From: Flavobacteriales bacterium
Lineage (GTDB): Bacteria; Bacteroidota; Bacteroidia; Flavobacteriales_D; Sanyastnellaceae
Assembly (NCBI GenBank): GCA_947460525.1
Contig: CANHIV010000054.1
Span: 1-6,773, forward strand
Direction: 5' to 3'
Length of the DNA: 6,773 nt
The translations under genes and the position numbers were made by a program. A model generated the notes under the pieces. It was not told the origin of the DNA. It was given only the letters and a program-made list of their open reading frames with translations, and ran no database searches. This document shows, in pieces, positions 1-6,575 of the stretch (position 1 is the first letter of the stretch; each line of letters begins with the position of its first letter).

Positions 1-917
1 TCCAAAGCGCTACGACTGTATTTGGTATTCCCTACAAAAGTGACATCACCAAAATAGAATTTCTTGTCTTCCTCGATTTTTATGATCAAGCCCATTCGAT
101 TGTCGGAAATGGGGTAAAGACTATCGGAAATAATTTTAGCATTTCTAAAACCTTCCTTGTTGTATTTGGCAATGACTGTTCCCTTGTCCTCGTCAAAGTC
201 CTTTTGGATGTACTTGGATGCTTTGTAGAATCTCCACCATGCTTGCTTCTTGGTGTTTTTCAAGGACCTCGACAACTTCTTATCTGACATCAATGTGTTG
301 CCGACAAAGTCGATATTCTCCAACTTCACTCGCTTTCCTTTCTTGATAACAAAAATCAACTGAACACCATTCTTGACAATTGGATCCGGATTCTCCTTGA
401 TCTCTACCTTGGTATTGAAAAAACCTTTGTCTACATAAAAATCCAAAATAGAATTTTTGGAGGTCATTTTCAAATTCTCATCGCAAACCCTTCCCGACCT
501 CAAATCCAACTTCTCACGAATATTGTCTGCCTCTGATTTCTTAATGCCTTCAAATCTGAAGGTACCCAATCGCTCCATTTCCTTTACTTGGATAACCAAA
601 TAAACCTCGCTCCCTCTAATCTCTGCTACTTGAATTTGAATATCTCGGAAAAGCTTTTGCTTCCATAGTTTTCTTACAGCTTCGGTGATTTCATCACCAG
701 GGACCATAATTTCCTTTCCTTCCTCGAGTCCGCTAAACAACTTGATTGCCTGTGCATCGGTAAATTCAGTACCGACAATTGTCACACCTGCAATTTTATA
801 CTTCAGGGGATTGGCATAAGAGATGTTACCACCGATAACCTTTTGAGCAAAACCAGTTTGTGCAATCAATAGCAAGTGAAACAAAATCAATACGGCACAA
901 AATCTTCTATAGGTCAT
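1..917 (-). CDS. bamA: BamA outer-membrane assembly factor, N-terminal part (cut by the window edge)
   Basis: This is the N-terminal 305 residues of BamA (Omp85), the beta-barrel core of the machine that folds and inserts outer-membrane proteins. The frame is open to the left edge, so the remaining POTRA repeats and the barrel lie outside. Residues 1 to 24 form a signal peptide (charged YRR, a leucine-rich core, cleavage after TGFA before Q25). Three POTRA repeats follow at about 40-113, 116-192 and 196-283, and a fourth begins near 286. Each has the usual beta-alpha-alpha-beta-beta pattern, with the hallmark 'FVGNT' at 204-208 and 294-298 and 'GFFNTKV' and 'GFRNAKI' before the last strands. 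The ATG at 915-917 lies 2 bases after the uppS stop, with no Shine-Dalgarno site, so the two genes are almost certainly cotranscribed. The uppS-bamA order is common in Bacteroidota. TamA or another Omp85 protein is less likely given the POTRA count and the neighbours. Confidence 0.93.
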   Translation of the reverse strand, partial: MTYRRFCAVLILFHLLLIAQTGFAQKVIGGNISYANPLKYKIAGVTIVGTEFTDAQAIKLFSGLEEGKEIMVPGDEITEAVRKLWKQKLFRDIQIQVAEIRGSEVYLVIQVKEMERLGTFRFEGIKKSEADNIREKLDLRSGRVCDENLKMTSKNSILDFYVDKGFFNTKVEIKENPDPIVKNGVQLIFVIKKGKRVKLENIDFVGNTLMSDKKLSRSLKNTKKQAWWRFYKASKYIQKDFDEDKGTVIAKYNKEGFRNAKIISDSLYPISDNRMGLIIKIEEDKKFYFGDVTFVGNTKYSRSAL

Positions 918-919
918 GG

Positions 920-1651
920 TTATTGGGTCATTTGTTCTGAAGTTTTGCCAAATCTTCTTTCTCGGGATTGATAAGATAAAATTGCTTCATAAAACAACTC
1001 CTCGTCAAACTCTGGCCAAAATTTATCCGTGAAAAATAGTTCCGCATAGGCGATTTGCCAAAGCAAAAAATTGCTAATCCTCAATTCGCCGCTTGTTCTA
1101 ACCAATAGTTCAGGGTCTGGCATCCCTGCAGTTTCCATAGCGTTGGATACCATTTGGTCGTTTATTTCAGCTACGGATACTCCACTAGACACGATTTTTT
1201 TGACTGCCTCAATCATCTCCCATCTTGCGCTGTAACTCAACGCCAATGTGAGCTGCAACGTATCATTTGCTGAAGTTCGCTGTTCAGATTCGAGAATAGC
1301 CGCCAAACAAGATGCTGGCAAAGATGTGCGATCACCAATGAATTTCAGTCGGATACCTTGGCTGTTTAATGAAGGAACTTCGTTTAGAATCGTATTGACC
1401 AACAATTCCATCAAGGCATCTACCTCTTCTTTGGGTCGGTTCCAATTCTCAGTAGAAAAGGCATACAGCGTGAGGTATTTTACTCCACATTTAATGGCTG
1501 CTCTCACTGAATTTCGAACCGACTCTACGCCTTGAAAATGACCAAAAACGCGGTCTTTTCCTTGACTTTTGGCCCAACGTCCATTGCCATCCATAATAAT
1601 GGCTACATGACTAGGCACTCTGTCCTTTCTTATCTGAGAAAATAAACTCAC
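920..1651 (-). CDS. uppS: Undecaprenyl diphosphate synthase (cis-prenyltransferase, UppS)
   Basis: This cytoplasmic, membrane-associated enzyme adds isopentenyl diphosphate units in cis to farnesyl diphosphate. The product is the C55 lipid carrier for peptidoglycan and surface glycans. At 243 residues it has the family's full length. The signature 'IIMDGNGRWAK' spans 18-28 and carries catalytic D21. 'STENWNRP' is at 66-73, and the C-terminal substrate-binding block at 178-206 contains 'PDPELLVRTSGE' and 'FLLWQIAYAELFF'. These motifs identify the Z-type (cis) prenyltransferase family clearly. The product chain length is inferred from context, since a shorter-chain cis-prenyltransferase would look similar. 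The start is a GTG at 1649-1651. No in-frame ATG precedes it, and the next ATG (M20) would cut into the catalytic motif. A promoter-like pair lies just upstream, and bamA follows after 2 bases. Confidence 0.96.
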   Translation of the reverse strand: MSLFSQIRKDRVPSHVAIIMDGNGRWAKSQGKDRVFGHFQGVESVRNSVRAAIKCGVKYLTLYAFSTENWNRPKEEVDALMELLVNTILNEVPSLNSQGIRLKFIGDRTSLPASCLAAILESEQRTSANDTLQLTLALSYSARWEMIEAVKKIVSSGVSVAEINDQMVSNAMETAGMPDPELLVRTSGELRISNFLLWQIAYAELFFTDKFWPEFDEELFYEAILSYQSRERRFGKTSEQMTQ

Positions 1652-1673
1652 GTGTTTTTCTAAATGTAGTGGG

Positions 1674-1706
1674 CAAAAATAAGGAGGTTTGACCTACTTA
1701 TAGCAA
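1674..1706 (-). promoter_or_regulatory. Bacteroidota-type promoter for uppS-bamA
   Basis: On the minus strand, TTG (1706-1704) is followed after 22 bases by TATTTTTG (1681-1674). This fits the Flavobacterium promoter consensus as I recall it, TTG, 17 to 23 bases, then TAnnTTTG, with every defined base matched. The -33 TTG lies inside the last codons of the porG-like gene and the -7 element in the 42-base gap. Transcription would start near 1667, giving a leader of about 16 bases before the uppS GTG. That it is active is inference from the match and position only. Confidence 0.5.
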
Positions 1707-2533
1707 TTCGTCGCGGGTTTATCCAATCTAATGTTGAGAGAGGCCATTAAAAATCCGTAATAATCTTTATTGGCTGGATCACCGCGTTGCATACTTTGGT
1801 TGCTATCCAATCCTCTTTCGCTGATTATGGATTGGTCTGCCATGGTAACACTCAACTGACCTTGTTGATTCAGTAAGGTTTTGGGATCGGTATACACCGT
1901 GCTAACATCATCAAAATAATCCGTCCAGGTCTTTCTGATTCCCCATTCCAATGAAAAGCCCAAGGCTCCCTTGATATTCACTTTTAATCCTGCGCCAAAG
2001 GGCATGGAGATGGAATTCAATCGGTATTGATTCCCTGTATTTGTACCCTGCCCCTCCGTGGCCATGGCCTGCAATGTTATCCAACTTCCTTGCACATATC
2101 CTTCTGGATTCATCATGTAGTATGCAATGCCGCCAAATAGATACGGCGAAATCCAATCCTTGCTGTTCATTTGGTAATCAAAATAATTGACCTCTCCAAC
2201 CGCACTGAATTCATAAAAACGATTTCTGAAATTTAGATTTCTGTTCACCATCCAGGGATCAGAACTGTTCTTGTCCCAATATTCCACATTGCCATATATC
2301 GCGCTCAACTTGATTCCCAATCTTCTGGTCAGGTTGTTTCGATAGCTCAAGCCGCCACTGATGGATGAGTTTCGAAACATGTTCTTGTTGTGCGGATTTA
2401 ACTCACCGATATAATAACCACCACCCATCATCATTCCAAGTTCATGACTTTTGTTCTTCTTGCTCAACTGCGCATTGACAGAAAAACTCCACAAAAAAGC
2501 CATCAAAGCCAATGCCCTTGTAATATGCTTCAT
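1694..2533 (-). CDS. porG: PorG-like outer-membrane beta-barrel protein (DUF6089 type), probable type IX secretion component
   Basis: The product is a 279-residue exported protein. Residues 1-21 form a signal peptide (MKH, hydrophobic ALALMAFLWSF, SVNA before Q22). The rest is rich in aromatic residues and alternates like outer-membrane beta-strands, with repeated short strands ending in Y/W/F. 'GYYIGELNP' near the mature N-terminus is typical of the PorG/DUF6089 group, as is the location beside uppS and bamA. In Porphyromonas gingivalis, PorG is an outer-membrane protein of the type IX secretion system associated with the periplasmic PorK/PorN ring; the role here is inferred from that. The frame extends to 2608, but earlier starts at 2551 or 2608 would respectively lengthen the signal peptide or overlap nadK by 50 bases, so the ATG at 2533 is preferred. 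It begins about 25 bases after the nadK stop. No porK, L, M or N genes are in the window, so T9SS membership is not proven. Confidence 0.8.
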   Translation of the reverse strand: MKHITRALALMAFLWSFSVNAQLSKKNKSHELGMMMGGGYYIGELNPHNKNMFRNSSISGGLSYRNNLTRRLGIKLSAIYGNVEYWDKNSSDPWMVNRNLNFRNRFYEFSAVGEVNYFDYQMNSKDWISPYLFGGIAYYMMNPEGYVQGSWITLQAMATEGQGTNTGNQYRLNSISMPFGAGLKVNIKGALGFSLEWGIRKTWTDYFDDVSTVYTDPKTLLNQQGQLSVTMADQSIISERGLDSNQSMQRGDPANKDYYGFLMASLNIRLDKPATNCYK

Positions 2534-2558
2534 GTGGTTAAAACGACTCATTCCAATA

Positions 2559-3431
2559 TTAATTGCGTTGATCAAATCCCCAACCCATTTTATTGCGGAT
2601 GGTGTCAAAAAAATGCTCGTCTTTCAATCTAACCAAACGAAGTTCTATAGAAGATCGCTGCATCGTAATCTTGGTTCCATTGGAGATGTAATGACTTTGT
2701 CCATCGATGCTCATCATAAATTTCCCCTCACGGCTTTCTGGAATAAAGGTCACCTTCTGAGAAATAGGAATAATCAATGGTCGAACATTCAAATTGTGCG
2801 GTGCTATCGGGGTGATAACAAATCCATTTACTTCTGGAGATAGAATGGGTCCCCCGCAACTTAACGAGTATGCCGTTGATCCAGTTGGTGTAGCCAACAT
2901 CAAACCATCAGCCCAATAAGTGGCCAAAAAAATGTCATTAACATAGGCATGCACAGCAATCATGGTATTGTGCGGGTGACCCAAAATGGCCACTTCGTTG
3001 AGCGCCTTCGGCAACGTACTTAACTCCTCATCATTGACCATTACTTCAATAAATGAGCGGTGCTCAATATCAAACTCCTGATTAATAATTTGGGCAAAAC
3101 TTTCCTTAACTGTTTGGATTTTTATCAATGACAAAAATCCCAACCTTCCTGTATTGACCCCCACCAAAGGGATTCTCCAATGTCCGCTATATCGCGCCAA
3201 TTCCAACACTGTTCCATCTCCGCCAATGGCGACGGCCAAATCCATTCCATCCAAATCACTGGGAGAATCCAAAACCGTCAATTGATCCAACCAATCCGAA
3301 GCAATGACGATGGATTTCAAAGTTTCATGGGTAAAAATGGAGCACCCTTGACGAACCAAAAAATCAATAAAACCAATAACGGCTTCACGATATTCAGATT
3401 CAATTTTACGGGTATATAAAAATATCTTCAT
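2559..3431 (-). CDS. nadK: NAD kinase
   Basis: This cytoplasmic enzyme phosphorylates NAD to NADP using ATP (or polyphosphate in some members), and so sets the NADPH pool. At 290 residues it has the normal bacterial length. The diagnostic 'GGDGT' spans 70-74, with catalytic D72. 'NTGRLGFL' follows at 93-100, the 'NE' pair at 145-146, and the long conserved block 'ADGLMLATPTGSTAYS' at 174-189, followed by 'CGGPI'. 'PHNLNVRPL' is at 211-219. All expected motifs are intact. The ATG at 3431 starts 3 bases after the stop of the CBS/ACT gene, so the two are very likely cotranscribed and perhaps translationally coupled. The gene ends within the upstream region of the porG-like gene, leaving only a short gap to the preferred porG start. 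Confidence 0.97.
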   Translation of the reverse strand: MKIFLYTRKIESEYREAVIGFIDFLVRQGCSIFTHETLKSIVIASDWLDQLTVLDSPSDLDGMDLAVAIGGDGTVLELARYSGHWRIPLVGVNTGRLGFLSLIKIQTVKESFAQIINQEFDIEHRSFIEVMVNDEELSTLPKALNEVAILGHPHNTMIAVHAYVNDIFLATYWADGLMLATPTGSTAYSLSCGGPILSPEVNGFVITPIAPHNLNVRPLIIPISQKVTFIPESREGKFMMSIDGQSHYISNGTKITMQRSSIELRLVRLKDEHFFDTIRNKMGWGFDQRN

Positions 3432-3434
3432 GGT

Positions 3435-4091
3435 TTAATCCTCGTCCAAAAAACGCATCAATGTATCGTATCGATCCAATAAATCGACATTGGCATCTGC
3501 ATGCTGAAAAGAACTACGAACGCGGTAATCAAATCGCTCAAGACTTCTTAAAACGGGATTGATGTTTTTGATGTCTGTTTTAATCATCACTTCCAACATT
3601 CCTCTCTCATTGGGGTATGAAAAGAGCGTTGTAATCTTGGCATCATTCTCCTCAACAATGCGGGCTATTTGCTGCAATGTGTAATCCCTGGGGTGCATTT
3701 CTAAAATAAACACTCCACCTTCGATATGGGCGGAAGTGAGGTCATTTAGAACATCCACCAAATCCTCTCTGGATACGCATCCCAAATACTCATCGTTCTT
3801 AGAAACCACCGCTGCAATGCTTGCCTGGGTCTGTGCAAAGTGATGCACCATACCAAAAAAATGATCATCTGGCAAAATGGAAGCCTTCTTTAATGCCGGC
3901 ATAATAAAGTGCTCTTGCCCTTCTAGGTCCAGCAATTGCGTCTCAGCCAGCATGCCCATGAATTTACCTTCCACTATAACAGGCAATTCATTGACCCTAC
4001 ATTCATCCATCCAACGCAAAGCACTGCTCACGTCAAAATCCTCATTCAATGAAGGAATTTGAAGGTCCAATAATTGTTGCGCTGTTTTCAT
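3435..4091 (-). CDS. CBS-pair protein with C-terminal ACT-like domain, function unknown
   Basis: This 218-residue soluble protein has no signal peptide or membrane segment. Two CBS motifs are recognisable at about 5-55 ('ELPVI' at 35-39, 'GKFMGMLAETQLLD' at 42-55) and 62-118 ('AAVVSKNDEYLGCVSREDL' near 93-111). A region of about 70 residues at 125-195 then resembles an ACT fold: 'GGVFILEM', a helix 'LQQIARIVEENDAKI', and strands 'MLEVMIKT' and 'FDYRV'. CBS pairs generally bind adenine nucleotides such as AMP, ATP, SAM or NAD, and ACT domains bind amino acids or other small ligands. No catalytic domain is visible, so it is probably a sensor or regulatory protein. Its place directly before nadK suggests a link to NAD(P) levels, but that is inference. 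The frame extends to 4214, which would overlap the divergent pdxJ by 29 bases and add an unrelated hydrophobic leader. The ATG at 4091, giving the standard CBS opening 'MKTAQQLL', is preferred. Confidence 0.88.
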   Translation of the reverse strand: MKTAQQLLDLQIPSLNEDFDVSSALRWMDECRVNELPVIVEGKFMGMLAETQLLDLEGQEHFIMPALKKASILPDDHFFGMVHHFAQTQASIAAVVSKNDEYLGCVSREDLVDVLNDLTSAHIEGGVFILEMHPRDYTLQQIARIVEENDAKITTLFSYPNERGMLEVMIKTDIKNINPVLRSLERFDYRVRSSFQHADANVDLLDRYDTLMRFLDED

Positions 4092-4185
4092 ATTGCTTAC
4101 AAAGAAAAGCAAAGAATTGATGAGCAAATAATTTTTTAGGAACAATTCTACAATTGCCCATTTATCCACCATTTTTGCATTCGAA
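4092..4185. promoter_or_regulatory. Divergent intergenic region between the CBS/ACT gene and pdxJ
   Basis: This AT-rich gap of 94 bases must hold the promoters of both divergent operons. The best candidate -7 elements are TACAATTG on the plus strand (4149-4156) and TAGAATTG on the minus strand (4150-4143). Each differs from TAnnTTTG by one base, and they share the same TA pair. They form part of a short inverted repeat, CAATT-CTAC-AATTG. A second minus-strand option is a TTG followed 18 bases later by ATTATTTG. No well-spaced TTG element is visible for the plus-strand candidate. The region's role is firm from gene layout; the exact elements are weak. Confidence 0.4.
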
Positions 4186-4908
4186 ATGACGCAACTAAGT
4201 GTAAACATCAACAAAATCGCGACGATTAGAAATGCGCGAGGTGGGAATTTGCCTGATCTTCTGAAGGCTGCCGCCGATATTGAGAAATTTGGAGCCCACG
4301 GAATTACCGTTCATCCCCGACCAGACGAGCGTCACATCCGATACCAAGACGTGCGCGATCTTAAAAAAGTAGTGCAAACAGAACTCAACGTAGAAGGCAA
4401 TCCAACCGAATCCTTTTTGGAGTTGGTGATGGAAGTCCTGCCTCATCAAGTAACGCTTGTTCCTGATGCACCTGATGCCATTACCTCCAGCGCCGGATGG
4501 GACACTGAAAAGCACTTCGACTTTTTGTTTCCCATCATTGATCAATTGAAGCGCAAAGGAATACGTACGAGCATATTCATTGATCCCATTGCTGAAAAAA
4601 TAAAAAAAGCATCTGATCTACAAACGGATAGAATTGAATTGTACACAGAATTTTTCGCGCAACACTTTTCTGTACATCCAATGGATGCAATAAAGGAATA
4701 CAAAAAAGCAGCAGAATATGCCCATCAATTGGGGCTAGGCGTCAATGCGGGACATGACTTGAACCTTGAAAATTTGAAATTCTTTCACCAGCAAATTCCG
4801 CACTTGGCAGAGGTTTCCATTGGACATGCTTTGATTTCTGACGCCCTTTATTTGGGTCTCGATAACACAGTGAAAATGTACTTGCACCAATTGCAAAACG
4901 AACTATGA
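4186..4908 (+). CDS. pdxJ: Pyridoxine 5'-phosphate synthase PdxJ
   Basis: This cytoplasmic TIM-barrel enzyme condenses 1-deoxyxylulose 5-phosphate with 3-amino-1-hydroxyacetone phosphate to give pyridoxine 5'-phosphate, the ring-closing step of DXP-dependent vitamin B6 synthesis. The length (240 residues) is standard. Family motifs are 'VNINKIATIRNARGG' (6-20), 'GITVHPRPDERHIR' (39-52, with H43, R45 and H50 aligning to the E. coli active-site residues), 'LNVEGN' with E70, 'NAGHDL' (187-192, H190) and 'SIGHALISDAL' (from 211). The N-terminal 'NINK' where E. coli has 'NIDH', and the loop 'DAITSSAGWDT' where E. coli has 'EVTTEGGLD', match the Bacteroidota form as I recall it. The gene is first in a plus-strand pair, and its TGA overlaps the ATG of the hydrolase gene by 4 bases. 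The ATG at 4186 gives the expected N-terminus. Confidence 0.97.
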   Translation: MTQLSVNINKIATIRNARGGNLPDLLKAAADIEKFGAHGITVHPRPDERHIRYQDVRDLKKVVQTELNVEGNPTESFLELVMEVLPHQVTLVPDAPDAITSSAGWDTEKHFDFLFPIIDQLKRKGIRTSIFIDPIAEKIKKASDLQTDRIELYTEFFAQHFSVHPMDAIKEYKKAAEYAHQLGLGVNAGHDLNLENLKFFHQQIPHLAEVSIGHALISDALYLGLDNTVKMYLHQLQNEL

Positions 4909-5678
4909 TTTTATTTCATCGTCTCATCGGAGATTCCGTTGAAAAGCCCTATTTGGTAGTGCTCCATGGATTGTTTGGTTCAGGAGACAACTGGCAAACC
5001 CACGCTAAATTTTTGTCACAATGGTTTCAAGTGATCTTGGTAGATCAACGGAATCACGGTCACAGCCCGCATAATGATGCCATGTCATATGATTTGATGT
5101 GCAATGATTTGGCAGAGACCCTGGAATCAATAGGCGTAGAAAAAGCTCATTTCCTTGGACATTCCATGGGGGGTAAAACGGTGATGCACTTTGCACAAAA
5201 CTTTCCTGACAAAGTGACGTCGTTGATGGTCATTGACATGGGTATCAAAGCTTACCCGCCCCATCATGATATAATTTTTAAAGGACTTCATGCTGTTGAT
5301 GTGCAAAATTGCACGAGCCGAAAAGAAGCAGAAAGCAGAATCCAACCCTTTATCCCAGATATTTCTACCCAACAATTCTTACTTAAAAGTTTGTATTGGA
5401 TAGAAGAGGGTAAATTGGCATGGCGCTTTAATGTACCGGCCTTGGAAACCAACATTGCAGCCATTCTTGCAGCATTGCCCAACCGAGAATTCTCCGGGGC
5501 AACCTTGTTTCTCACTGGAGGAAAAAGCAACTACGTTGTACCCAATGATCACGCTGCCATTCAGCACCTATTTCCCAATGTTCACTTTGTCGAGATTCCC
5601 AACGCAGGACACTGGGTACATGCAGAAGCGCCAAAAGAATTTCTACAAGCCATCATCAATTTCTTAAACTTGACTTAG
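4905..5678 (+). CDS. Alpha/beta-hydrolase, YbfF-like esterase
   Basis: This 257-residue cytoplasmic alpha/beta-hydrolase has no signal peptide. The oxyanion region 'LHGLFGSGDNW' is at 20-30, 'DQRNHGHS' at 47-54, and the nucleophile elbow 'GHSMGG' at 85-90 carries S87. The likely acid is D111 in 'MVIDMG', the position reported for E. coli YbfF (as I recall, a Ser89/Asp113/His234 triad), and the base is H236 in 'NAGHWVHAEAP'. The cap domain lies at about 115-190. This pattern matches the YbfF-type thioesterase/esterase group better than MenH or a haloalkane dehalogenase, though the natural substrate is unknown. The start codon overlaps the pdxJ stop (ATGA), so the genes are cotranscribed and probably translationally coupled. 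No functional connection to vitamin B6 is obvious; pairing of pdxJ with such a hydrolase is familiar in Bacteroidota. Confidence 0.9.
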   Translation: MILFHRLIGDSVEKPYLVVLHGLFGSGDNWQTHAKFLSQWFQVILVDQRNHGHSPHNDAMSYDLMCNDLAETLESIGVEKAHFLGHSMGGKTVMHFAQNFPDKVTSLMVIDMGIKAYPPHHDIIFKGLHAVDVQNCTSRKEAESRIQPFIPDISTQQFLLKSLYWIEEGKLAWRFNVPALETNIAAILAALPNREFSGATLFLTGGKSNYVVPNDHAAIQHLFPNVHFVEIPNAGHWVHAEAPKEFLQAIINFLNLT

Positions 5679-5704
5679 GTCATTCAACCTATCAGTTTTC
5701 AGTG

Positions 5705-5712
5705 TATTTTTG
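5705..5712 (+). promoter_or_regulatory. -7 promoter element before the universal stress gene
   Basis: TATTTTTG matches the Bacteroidota -7 consensus TAnnTTTG at every defined base. It sits in the 48-base gap between the hydrolase gene and the stress-protein gene. Transcription would start about 10 bases before the ATG at 5727, a very short leader. The nearest upstream TTG (5670-5672) is 32 bases away, too far for a normal -33 element, so the promoter may be weak, need an activator, or be a chance match. Confidence 0.4.
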
Positions 5713-5726
5713 ATAAAAATTAGGTT

Positions 5727-6554
5727 ATGGAAAAAAAGATCATTACTCCTTACGATTTTACCCGTGTTAGTGAAGTTGCATTGGAGCACGCCCTGGTAAT
5801 GGGAAAAACCATCAAAGCAACTGTATACGCGACGCACATTATCGATAATAAGCATCAAGTTGCTGAAGCCAAACAAAAAATGCAGGCTTTAAAAGAGTGG
5901 GTTAGAACGGAGAAGAATGAAAATATCGAAACGATTGTTCGTATCGGAAATATTTTTGAGGACATTGACAAAGTGTCTTCAGAAATGGAAGCTGACCTCA
6001 TTATCATGGGTACCCACGGTATTCGCGGAATGCAGTTTTTAACTGGAAGTCGCGCTTTAAAAATTGTAACTGAATCATTGGTCCCATTTATTGTAACACA
6101 AGAAAGAACCATCCGCCCACATGGCTACCACAAATTGGTAGTACCAATGGACTTGCACAAAGAAACAAAACAGAAATTGACTTCTGTTGGTAATATGGCC
6201 AAGTACTTTAACTCAAAAGTGTTCTTGGTATCTCCCAATGAAACGGATGAGTTCTTGCGCAATCAATTGGAGAGAAACATCAAATATGCCGCTGAGTATT
6301 TGGAAGGTAGAGGAATTGCTTATGAAGTGGAAGTAACCGAAAGTAAGAGTGATGGTTTCGTCAAATCGATGATCAAATATTCTGCAGCGATTGAGGCAGA
6401 TTTGATTTGTATTGTTAACTCACATGATAGCGGATTTATGGGGATGTTTAGCTCATCAGAAGAGCAAAGTGTAATCAACAATGACGCTCAAATTCCAGTG
6501 CTATGTGTCAATGCCATTAGCACAACAATCAAAGACGCTGAGTTTATTAAATAA
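5727..6554 (+). CDS. Tandem universal stress protein (UspA family)
   Basis: This 275-residue cytoplasmic protein has two Usp domains, about 1-126 and 135-262. The first has 'ITPYDFT' with D10 at the nucleotide-site position. Its ATP loop is 'GTHGIRGMQFLTGS' (95-108), followed by 'ALKIV' and 'VPFIV'. The loop spacing is G-2-G-8-GS, one residue shorter than the classic G-2-G-9-G(S/T), which I believe is common in Bacteroidota members. The second domain begins 'KLVVPMDLH' (D142) and keeps the ending 'IPVLCV'. It has lost the glycine loop, with 'CIVNSHDSGFMGMFSSS' in its place, so it probably does not bind ATP in the usual way. Universal stress proteins modulate survival under starvation or stress; the specific role here is unknown. 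The gene has its own -7 element and ends at a strong terminator, so it is probably monocistronic, although read-through from pdxJ is possible. Confidence 0.93.
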   Translation: MEKKIITPYDFTRVSEVALEHALVMGKTIKATVYATHIIDNKHQVAEAKQKMQALKEWVRTEKNENIETIVRIGNIFEDIDKVSSEMEADLIIMGTHGIRGMQFLTGSRALKIVTESLVPFIVTQERTIRPHGYHKLVVPMDLHKETKQKLTSVGNMAKYFNSKVFLVSPNETDEFLRNQLERNIKYAAEYLEGRGIAYEVEVTESKSDGFVKSMIKYSAAIEADLICIVNSHDSGFMGMFSSSEEQSVINNDAQIPVLCVNAISTTIKDAEFIK

Positions 6555-6575
6555 TTCCTTCGGGATGTAGGAAAC

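Noticed and set aside
1248..1535. Open frame of 95 codons on the plus strand inside uppS
   Set aside because: It lies wholly antisense to a well-identified gene, resembles no family I know, and has no promoter or start context.
1680..1686. AAGGAGG on the plus strand, resembling a Shine-Dalgarno site
   Set aside because: No plus-strand start codon or gene follows it, and Bacteroidota seldom use such sites.
4092..4214. N-terminal extension of the CBS/ACT gene with a hydrophobic stretch that could pass as a membrane anchor
   Set aside because: It would overlap the divergent pdxJ start, fill the only promoter space for both operons, and precede a normal CBS start at MKTAQQLL; it is translated intergenic DNA.
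4195..4545. Open frame of 116 codons on the minus strand inside pdxJ
   Set aside because: It is the antisense shadow of pdxJ, whose catalytic motifs are intact.
5005..5567. Several overlapping open frames on the minus strand inside the hydrolase gene
   Set aside because: All are short, mutually overlapping shadows of a complete alpha/beta-hydrolase with a full triad.
5664..6112. Minus-strand open frames of 70 and 85 codons overlapping the stress-protein gene
   Set aside because: They are antisense to a well-supported two-domain protein and have no recognisable family features.
6555..6573. Short inverted repeat TTCC...GGAA just after the stress-protein stop
   Set aside because: A 4-bp stem with an 11-base loop is expected by chance, and the strong terminator just downstream explains termination.
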